From Oasisia sp. SBJ-2009 (Eukaryota > Annelida > Polychaeta > Sabellida > Siboglinidae), in contig OZ024856.1 of the NCBI GenBank assembly GCA_964017155.1, positions 42,796,035 to 42,860,034 of the forward strand: DNA of 64,000 nucleotides, written 5' to 3'. The notes below the pieces were generated by a model, which saw only the letters and a list, made by a program, of their open reading frames with translations, was not told the origin of the DNA and did not search any database. Position 1 is the first letter of the stretch, and the number at the start of each line of letters is the position of its first letter. Shown here piece by piece: positions 1 to 64,000 of the stretch. The position numbers and the translations under genes are program-made.

Positions 1-285
1 CAGCTTTGAGGTATTTGTCAGCTTGGATGTATTTGTCAGCTTGGGGTATATGTCAGCTTTGAGGTATTTATTAGCTTTGAGGTATTTGTCAGCTTGGGAT
101 ATTTGTCAGCTTGGGGTATTTGTTAGCTTTGGGAATTTGTCAGCTTGGGTGGGGTATTTTTTATTTTTGGAGTATGTGTCAGCTTGAGGTATTTTCCATT
201 TTGGGGAATTTTTATGCTTTGGGTATTTGTCATCTTGAGGTATTTGTCAGCTTGGGGTATTTTTCAGCTTGGGGTATATCACAAT
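1..285 (+). repeat. Degenerate minisatellite (about 19-bp unit)
   Basis: More than ten imperfect copies of a unit like tatttgtcagcttggggta lie in the intron just before the first visible exon of gene 1. Many units contain a tttgtcag acceptor-like string. I could not match the unit to the following exon, unlike the two arrays described below. Confidence 0.8.
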
Positions 286-366
286 ATGGCCTTACACTGG
301 AAGTTTCTAGCCGAGGGCCTAGTCCTAGTATCACAATACGTCCTCACCCCATCACCAGACTCACAG

Positions 367-30707
<30,341 letters not shown>

Positions 30708-30727
<20 letters not shown>

Positions 30728-30878
30728 GGATATGTATTACGTTGACATGACAACGTTGGAACAAGAACCACGCAGTTGTGAGCTCTCTTTTGCCAGACTC
30801 GGGATCGTCATCGTGTTGCTGCTGTTTGGAATCTTGGCCAAGTCGATTACTCCAGCTCTGGTTCAATCAGACTTTTGA
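30708..30878 (+). CDS. XDH: Alternative XDH gene 1 terminal exon encoding a single membrane segment
   Basis: If splicing uses the AG at 30706-30707 (aaaccag) instead of 30699-30700, the same phase-0 junction opens a 56-codon frame ending TGA at 30876-30878. It runs KQRSRAEDMYYVDMTTLEQE, then PRSCELSFAR, then the hydrophobic run LGIVIVLLLFGILA, then KSITPALVQSDF. That layout, a basic or polar stem, one hydrophobic segment of about 14-17 residues and about 12 polar residues, is that of a tail-anchored protein. XDH enzymes are normally soluble, so this would be new. The same AG pair could instead leave this frame as 3' UTR. A start codon at 30732 would also give a 48-residue peptide on its own. 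Confidence 0.45.
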
Positions 30879-30968
30879 AATAATATAGAGAATAGTACAT
30901 ATATAATTACTACACACACACAATATATGTGTGTGTTTTATGTGATCTGTTGCGCATTATTTAAAAAA

Positions 30969-30974
30969 AATAAA
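30969..30974 (+). terminator. Poly(A) signal of XDH gene 1
   Basis: AATAAA about 240 nt after the short-form stop and 91 nt after the long-form stop, in an AT-rich 3' UTR and before a long GT tract. It suits either terminal exon. Confidence 0.55.
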
Positions 30975-31058
30975 GTAAATTGAAATACACTGTATGTATA
31001 AAGGCGAGTAATTCCTAAAACCAAAACCAGAATGACTATATTGTAGTGTCAAAGCGAT

Positions 31059-31158
<100 letters not shown>

Positions 31159-32048
31159 TTCGTGCACCCCCTGCAAACGTACTTTTAATTGATACCATTA
31201 TATCCGAAGAAAGTAGGTAGAAAATGGTTTGCTATGTTAATAAGTCAGCAAAATGTCTAGCGTATCGTTGTTTTGCAAATTACTGCCGCCATGATTAAAA
31301 ACTCAATTTGTCACTACATCTCAGCCAATGTTGCAGATAACTGACAAAATGAGATGTATAGACCCATGTTATTAGGGTCAGCGACCATTATTAAACAATT
31401 TTTGACACGATCACATGTGTATGATATTTTTATATGGCAATTAGTGTCAAATCCATTGTTCATTATATTTCGGCCAATATACTGCACATAACAGCACAAA
31501 TAATGTGTATACCCATGTTTTCAGGGTCAGCGATCATAAAAGGACCATTCTTTAATTAATTACGTGTGTCCCTGGCATGCTATGCGAATTATATAAAGTG
31601 CCAGCATTACCAAAAATGTGAATTTCGGTGTATCACAGCCAATATTGCAAGTAAGTTGAAAGGTTTTTTTGAGTGCACATACTTACGAAATATCGTGTTG
31701 TTTTTGCGACCAAAGGTTAAGCCGGATATCAATTCAAGGTGTTGTGAGTAAAGAAATTCCACTAAATTCATTTACCTACTCATTTACTGATCTAGGTAAG
31801 GAGCAAGCCAGAATGATCTTTTCTGAGCTGCCGCGCCTCAACCTCTCATGGGGTACACGATTATAATTGTTAGATCATCATTCACCATCGCTTTCACTGA
31901 AATCTTCAAAGTCAAACTCGACCTCGTCTTCCTCCTCTTCTTCCTCTTTACGATCACCAGTGTCCAGAAGATCAACCAGTGCGTTTGGTAACACAGTCCC
32001 GCAAGACCTAGACTAATTAAATACATCAGGTAAGATCAAATTAGTAAT

Positions 32049-32354
32049 CTAATTTAAATAAATAAATAATATAAGAGCAATAAGTAAGTAAAAATAAATA
32101 AATAAGCTAAGATAAATAATTATAAAACAATAAATTAGTGTGCAAAAATAAAATTCCAAACCGTAAATGTTACTCTCATCTTGATCGGCAGCCAATGCAG
32201 CGATCGCAGAATCGGTGTGATGTGATCTTGCCGTCTGACACGGTTGATAACGCGAGCGGCCGAGTTTTGTGCTCGTTGGAGTCGGTTGGTCGGTCCATTG
32301 TTCAGTCCACCGAGTAGACCATTGCAGTAGTCGAGGCGACTCAGCACAAGGCAC
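32049..32354 (-). pseudogene. LINE RT C-terminal fragment
   Basis: The minus-strand frame from 32347 reads LSRLDYCNGLLGGLNNG then LQRAQNSAARVINRVRRQDH and LRSLHWLPIKMRV, a standard non-LTR motif series. It is inside the foldback element. Confidence 0.85.
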
Positions 32355-33111
32355 GCGTCTCGGGTCAGCAGGTCAGATCAAGTGGACTAGGAAGTGGACT
32401 AGGAAGAACTCATGAAGTACTGTCTAGTGCCTGTGCCACCAACCAGATTGCTTTTTCGCCACGTCGAACAAAACCGCATTCTGAACTACCTTCTGGAAGA
32501 CGCAACTCCAGATGATCGGCCATATCCCAAGGTCATCCGACCCTGTTCATCCAGGATCGCATGACGCTGCTCCATAACCCTTACCAATCTTTCCCCGACC
32601 TGTGGTGAGATATGCCTACACGTCCTTGATCAGACGGTTGCTAAGAAGCACTTTTTGTTATCGACAGAAAGTTACCATCCACAGTCTGTCGAAGCCCATA
32701 AGTGGTTGAGGCGCGGGAGTTCAGAGAACATGATTCAGGCTGGACCAGCAACAAGGAAACCACACGATTTTAAGATGTTGCGTGCAAATTACGACACCAA
32801 GAAGCAGCTCTGCCATCTCCTGCTGTGAGTATGGGATGCTCAACAAGCAGCTTCAATGCTGGAGGGAACCGAGATGGCTGTGCTAATCCTAGAAGGGGAA
32901 AGCCCATCATCTCATTGAACGGCGAATTGAGCTTTCACACACAAGTAGCCATGTGTGTTTCAGATCGAGGTGCGTGAACTGCCCATAATCTACAACAACC
33001 AAGAGGGGATTGATACGAGAATGGTGCTGTACCTCCATCGCACCGCAGTCCTTGCACAGATACAAGAACGCAGTAGTCAGAACCCCTGCCACATCCATCC
33101 GGAGGCGCTGT

Positions 33112-33350
33112 ACATGAGTATGTATACATGTGTCGTGTAATTATAATATTAAATTTGTTAAGGTAAATAAAACCAAAAATATGTATTAAAAGTAATGGTA
33201 ATAAATAATAAATAAAATAAGTTAGCTAAGAATAATTATTAAAATAAATGGTATATTAATAATAAAATGATGAGTAAGACATTTTGTAAAATTAGTGTAA
33301 AACATGTGAAAGATAATAAATAGGTAACCCAAAAATACATATTAAATAAA
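33112..33350 (+). repeat. Dispersed repeat (copy of about 685-960)
   Basis: Direct match to the first gene 1 intron in this window; it flanks a LINE tail and is probably the 3' region of that family. Confidence 0.75.
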
Positions 33351-33359
33351 CTGACAATA

Positions 33360-34000
33360 CACTTCATATACAGCCCGGAGTAAGTGGGTTTTCAATAGTC
33401 TTTTAAAAGTCACGATGCAACTGGTTTTCTTCATCTCAGAAGGGAGAGTTCCACAGTCGTGGACAAGCTACTGAGTCAATTATGTCACCGTATCGGCTGC
33501 GAGATGGCGGCGTGTACATGTCATTATTCGTGGTTGAGCATAACATCCTACTTATAGCTCTTTGTTCAAGTAGATAAGTGATGTAAGGTGGCGCCACTCC
33601 ATCTTGTGCACGAAACGCCAGTAGCAGGATTGAAATGAGTACTGATTGCCTTGTTACATCGGGAGCCAGTGCAGTGTCATGAGAACTGATTATGTTCCCA
33701 TCTGTGGTAGCGGACCACTAGTCTAGCGTCAGCGTTTTGGCCTGTTTGTAGCTTAGAGACATGATCGGATCGACGCTATGTTCCTTAGATGGTAGTATGG
33801 TGTACAGCAGACATGTTTTACATGGCTGCCCATTGACATTTCTATGTAAAATATAACGCCGATGTTCCTGCCAGTAGGACTTGGCGTTATGTCGCAGTCA
33901 GCAATTTTGGTTCGCTCGATTATTGCGTGATGATAGCACAAGAGCGTCCGTTTTGTCGTCATTCACCTTAGCTGATTGTCGCCCGTCCACGAAAACCGTT
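33360..34000 (-). pseudogene. LINE C-terminal fragment
   Basis: The minus strand reads QDGVAPPYITYLLEQRAISR, PPSRSRYGDIIDSVACPRLW and NSPF in one frame with later stops, a typical LINE tail. Confidence 0.6.
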
Positions 34001-34727
34001 TAAGCATAGCTCAATTCGGCGTAATGACAACAATCTGTTAATTTCTGTCATCTCAAAGTTGATGTATAGCTGGGTATCGTCAGAGTATAGGTGGAAGCCG
34101 AGATTGTGCCTCCTGAGATTGAGATATGGTGGAAAATAGATTGATCGATAATGGCGGCACTAATATGCCAATTAAACTGTCATAAATGTGATCATGTCAA
34201 AAATAATTTTATTATCGTCGCTGACCCTCACAACATGGGTTTATGCACCATTTTTGTCAGCTGTCTGTAATATTGGCTGAAATATAGTGAAAAATAGATT
34301 TTTAAATAACGGCGGCACTAATTGGCATAAAAATGATACGTGGCACATGTTGCTGACTTGTTAACATAGGAAACCGCAATCTATTTCCCCCCCGATCTAG
34401 TGGTACCAATTAAAAGTATAATTTCCGAGGGGTGCACAGTACACCCCTCTTACGACTAGACTTTTTATCATTATGTGCCGGACGACATTACCATGACATA
34501 ATTATATGGATGTCATGTATTTCTTGTTTTTATTCTCAAAACCTACCTTCACTAGCCCACGTGTGGCATGTGGTAATTGATTACAGTTTGCTGTGTGTCG
34601 TTTCATAACCATCATAGGGCATCTGCGACTGAAGCCTACTTAAGCCACGTGATGTGTTAACTTTGAACCCATCTACGTAAAAATAGACCAAACACTCATT
34701 GGGTCACCGCCGTTCGTGTAAGTACTC

Positions 34728-34733
34728 TATAAA
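34728..34733 (+). promoter_or_regulatory. Candidate TATA box of XDH gene 2
   Basis: TATAAA about 315 bp upstream of the gene 2 start codon, in a GC-richer patch. No other core-promoter motif supports it. A short upstream ORF (ATG at 34838, 18 codons) would lie in the leader. Confidence 0.25.
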
Positions 34734-35043
34734 CTGGCGTGTTTTTTTCTTCAAAACAGGGGTGTGAATATAACGTGAGAGGTAAAATACTCAAGACACT
34801 TTTAACAGATACTCCAGTCCGTCTCGACTTAATCAACTATGAGCGGCTCTGCAGGCAGAGACACTGAACATATCCCGACTGTCTCCCCGGGCTGAGTGTA
34901 CTTTTCACTGCTGCTACCTCTCCCCCTCCGTGAGAAATTGAATGTCCCGTCCTCACGACGTATCGGAGAGGTGAACAACCGGACAGATGCACGTACGATT
35001 CGTATTCTGTACATCGCACTAATCCACTAATGCTTGAGTTACG

Positions 35044-60979
<25,936 letters not shown>

Positions 60980-60993
<14 letters not shown>

Positions 60994-61041
60994 GTCACCA
61001 TTTACATCTCTCTACAACTCCAAGGTCACCATTTACATCTC
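60980..61041 (+). repeat. Exact 31-bp tandem duplication across a 5' splice site
   Basis: The 31-bp unit (tctacaactccaag, then gtcaccatttacatctc) occurs twice, at 60980-61010 and 61011-61041. The first copy is the exon end plus donor; the second repeats both. Use of the second donor would add 31 nt and shift the frame. Confidence 0.97.
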
Positions 61042-61117
61042 TCTATTTGTGCCTTTATATTACTTTCACCTGTTGGGCAATAATATATATGTACGAATAT
61101 ACACATGTGTATATATA

Positions 61118-61119
61118 GC

Positions 61120-61199
<80 letters not shown>
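61118..61199. repeat. (AT)n microsatellite
   Basis: About 40 AT units. Confidence 0.95.
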
Positions 61200-61202
<3 letters not shown>

Positions 61203-61411
61203 GACACATCTGGCTTCTAAATTCAAATGCACAATTTAGATTCAAAATTTATGCATTCTGAAGAAGGATGTAACTGCATAACAGCAATTAAACTGGGATA
61301 ACATTATTCATGGCCACGTGAAGTTAATATGTAACATACTAGGTAACGTGAACCCAAAATTATATAACTATCACTATGACTTCCTGATTAGCTGAATTGG
61401 CAACACTGTGT

Positions 61412-61412
61412 G

Positions 61413-61491
<79 letters not shown>

Positions 61492-61551
61492 TGGGTGTGG
61501 GTGTGGGTGTGGGTGTGGGTGTGGGTGTGGGTATGGGTGTGTGTGTGTGTG
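61412..61551. repeat. (GT)n and (GTGGGT)n microsatellite
   Basis: About 38 GT units followed by eight gtgggt units and another GT run. Confidence 0.95.
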
Positions 61552-61974
61552 CACGGGCGTCGATCGGTGGAGGACGGGTCCCCCCACTTTTCACCGTGGG
61601 GGACAGCATAGGAATTGTCTCCCCCACTTTTTCAGTTCAGAAAAATTGCGGGACATGTAGCCTAACTCACCACTCCACTCTCTTAAAAGCCGCTACATAG
61701 GACTAGTATAGCTAGAAAATAAACTCGCGATATGAAGTTCCGACCATCCATTAGAAAATCGACTGGATAAATTGCTTGGCTGCGCCCGGCCACAGCGCGC
61801 AACTTGATCATACTTTATTAGTAAATAATCATCATGCCGGTGTAGCGCTTACATTTTTCTGGCGGTACAAACGATCCGATTGACGATTCTGCGCATACGC
61901 GATAAATGTAAAATCATTAATGTGCAACGAAAGGACAATGCATTTATGGTATAAATACTAAGGGTTGTTCGTTA

Positions 61975-62035
<61 letters not shown>

Positions 62036-63140
62036 TAATCTGTCTGTAAAGAAATTTGTCGCAAATTAACATGAGGCAAACAAGTTTTGAGGCATGGTTT
62101 GATAGCAAGCATAAATCACGTGACTATTGTGCGCCATAATCCGTGACAGTGAATTAAACAAACATAAGATGTTATTGTATTGAACGACAGTTTAGGCAAC
62201 TCTTCACAGTAATCATCACAGGAGGGTTAACGAACAGCCCGTGGCATTATACAAAAATGCTTTGTCGTTTCGCTGCACATTGGTGATTTTACATTTATTG
62301 CGCATGCACAGAAACGTCAATCGGAAAGTTTATAACGATCGTGAAAATGTAAGCGCTACACCGGGCTAAGCCGATGCCGGGCTTTATCAGTTTGCATCTT
62401 TGTCTTGATATTATTAGTAGGTTCTAGCCATCAAGCACATTATAAATTAAAAAAAATTGCGTTTCACTTCCACCCTTCGCCTGCTTGGTGCTTATTGCCT
62501 TTGGCAGAAGCGGCGGATTCCTGCACTTTGTGTAACGTATTCCCATTTGAGTTATGACAAATTTCTTTGCCAAAATATAGGATTGGTAAGTTCTACACAG
62601 CATGGGCGTCGATCGGTGAGGACGATGGAACAGGTCACCCACTTGTCAGCCTGAGGGGCCCCGGACAGAGTAGGAAATGTCCCCCCACTTTTCCAGTTCA
62701 TAAAAACAAATGTACAGGCATATAGCGAGACTGATCACTCCTCTCTCTTAAAACCCCTACATCGGTCTAGTAGTACAATTAATATACGAGTTCAGATATA
62801 AACTTCCGACTACCCAGTGGGAAATTACTAGATAAATTATTTGGTTGGCCGCAACTTGAACTTAGTCCAGTAAATATGCACCACGCCGGGCTCTGTCAAT
62901 TTGCACCCTTGTGTTTATATATTAATAGGCACTAGCTATCAAGCACATTGTAGATTATAAATTTGTATTTGCCTTGTCACCCGTTGGATTGCAGCCTTGT
63001 CGCCCTGGTGGATATTTATATCGCCTACGGCGGAACCAGCGGATTCCTGCACTTTGGGTAATTTGATCCCATTTGAGTGATGACAAATTTCTTTGCCAAA
63101 TGGTGGGATCTCCTACACAGACACCCCTGTAACCTCTGCA
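61545..63140 (+). repeat. Inverted copy of the 47630-49175 repeat
   Basis: Starts gggcgtcgatcggtggagga and includes ttttcagttcagaaaaattg, gccgctacataggactag and aaataaactcgcgatat, all inverse matches to about 48900-49175. The right part (62690-63130) inverts 47940-48400. An AT tract sits at 61977-62032. Confidence 0.85.
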
Positions 63141-63490
63141 TCTTGTCACCACGGACTTAAAGGAACATGCAACCATAGTATTGAAAATGCGTTAAAATCC
63201 CCCCAATTCCCACATACCATTCATAATAGAATATTGTAACGCATGTATTTTTTGTTTAATTTTGTAAGAATGTTATACATCATAAAATTAATCTTGAAAC
63301 GTGCATTTTCACTGACCATGGGCGCTGCCATTGTTGCCCATTTCACGGGGAACTCACGAAGATTAACGCGAGAGAATGCGTGAGTGTGACGTAGGCGGTC
63401 CACCACCTCAGCGATATAGGCGTAGCGTAATATGTAAACACTAGCATAGCGACATGAATCGAGTTGTTTTATGAGTCTTGTGATAATTAA
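63141..63490. other. Region before the THAP ORF, nothing recognised
   Basis: No exon, repeat or transposon motif seen. Confidence 0.4.
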
Positions 63491-63844
63491 ATGCTTGAAT
63501 ATCAAGCATGCGGATGTCAAAAGAAGGCAGGAGAAGAGTCCGTGAAAGGAAAGAGATTTGTCCAAATGCCAATAAATTATCTACGAAGCCCGCCATCGAA
63601 GGGCGAGTTGGCGATCAAATGGCTCCACAATATAGGTACGAGTCATACAGTGGAAACATTCCATTTCAACCGGAAAATGGTTTGCCAGGACCATGTCACC
63701 GTTGATATGGAACACAGGTTGCCGGGATTGGGTGAAAGACGACTGTTGAACGAAGCTACTGTCCCCACTGAATTTGTGCACAGAACGAAAAGTTCGGGGC
63801 CGAAGCGAAGGGTCGGTGTTGCACGCGAAGAAGGGTCTCGCTAA
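63491..63844 (+). CDS. THAP-domain protein, probable first exon or transposon remnant
   Basis: 117 codons. The reading ACGCQKKAG, then FVQMP, then IKWLHNIGTSHTVETFHFN, VCQDHVTVDM, LPGLGERRLLNEATVPTEFV and H has the THAP order: two N-terminal Cys, the KW(L) motif, CxxH (CQDH) and the closing VPTxF. THAP domains are C2CH zinc fingers that bind DNA. It may be a host gene's 5' exon or part of a THAP transposon like those at 36.7-47.1 kb; no promoter or second exon is visible before the window ends. Confidence 0.6.
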   Translation: MLEYQACGCQKKAGEESVKGKRFVQMPINYLRSPPSKGELAIKWLHNIGTSHTVETFHFNRKMVCQDHVTVDMEHRLPGLGERRLLNEATVPTEFVHRTKSSGPKRRVGVAREEGSR

Positions 63845-64000
63845 AGGGACGAACTTAATGTATGCAAATACTATATATGGGGTACTAGAATATCATTCAA
63901 TGCATTTCCTTTATTATAATAAAAATCAATGATTAGTAAAATATTCATTGCGCGACGGTCGACTGGAATAATTAGTTGGATAAACGATTTGTTTACATAT

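Overview
This is eukaryotic DNA: AT-rich, intron-dense and full of transposable elements. It most likely comes from a marine invertebrate, because the non-LTR retrotransposon tails, a tRNA-derived SINE with a GCGCTATATAAG-type tail, THAP-bearing DNA transposons and PIF/Harbinger debris are typical of lophotrochozoan, cephalochordate or similar genomes. I cannot name the species. Most long open frames are simple repeats or transposon debris. The real host genes are split into many short exons, which I recovered by matching protein motifs to GT/AG sites and checking codon phase.

Two tandem, same-strand genes of the xanthine dehydrogenase (XDH) family fill the window. Gene 1 (about 367-30727) enters from the left edge. 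It contributes 17 phase-consistent exons, covering the molybdenum-cofactor (MoCo) half from the QEHFY segment to the C-terminus. Gene 2 starts inside the window with an N-terminal exon at 35044. A roughly 14-kb intron stuffed with transposons follows. From 49380 to 57946 come the two 2Fe-2S domains (all eight cysteines visible), the FAD domain and the linker. The central MoCo exons are then missing: gene 2 jumps to three exons near the end of the domain (58948-60993). No further exon is visible before the window ends.

Layout: 1-31000 gene 1. Its introns carry two minisatellites built from an exon's own 3' splice site and 5' end, a tRNA-SINE, a MITE, a 5.7-kb element with about 330-bp terminal inverted repeats and broken ORFs (about 7915-13640), an RTE-like LINE with a 14-bp target duplication (14315-15727), a 2.3-kb hAT-like element with an 8-bp target duplication (18697-21001), several LINE 3' ends, and perfect microsatellites including 212 copies of ACGAC. 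31158-34450 is a foldback element between the genes. 35330-47621, inside gene 2 intron 1, holds a THAP/DDE transposon on the minus strand, a related partial copy, a Harbinger inserted at a CAG target, and LINE fragments. 49.4-61 kb holds gene 2 exons between long AT tracts. 61.5-63.1 kb is an inverted copy of a repeat at 47.6-49.2 kb. A THAP-domain ORF lies at 63491-63844.

Intact XDH proteins are homodimers that oxidise hypoxanthine and xanthine to urate, passing electrons from MoCo through two 2Fe-2S clusters to FAD and then NAD+. Gene 1 looks capable of this as far as it is visible, and its last exon offers two acceptor sites, one of which adds a membrane-spanning tail. Gene 2 has the electron-transfer half but an internally deleted catalytic half, and its 3' exons look recently homogenised with those of gene 1. 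The most interesting observations are the splice-site-seeded minisatellites, the possible tail-anchored XDH, and the in-phase deletion plus gene conversion in gene 2.
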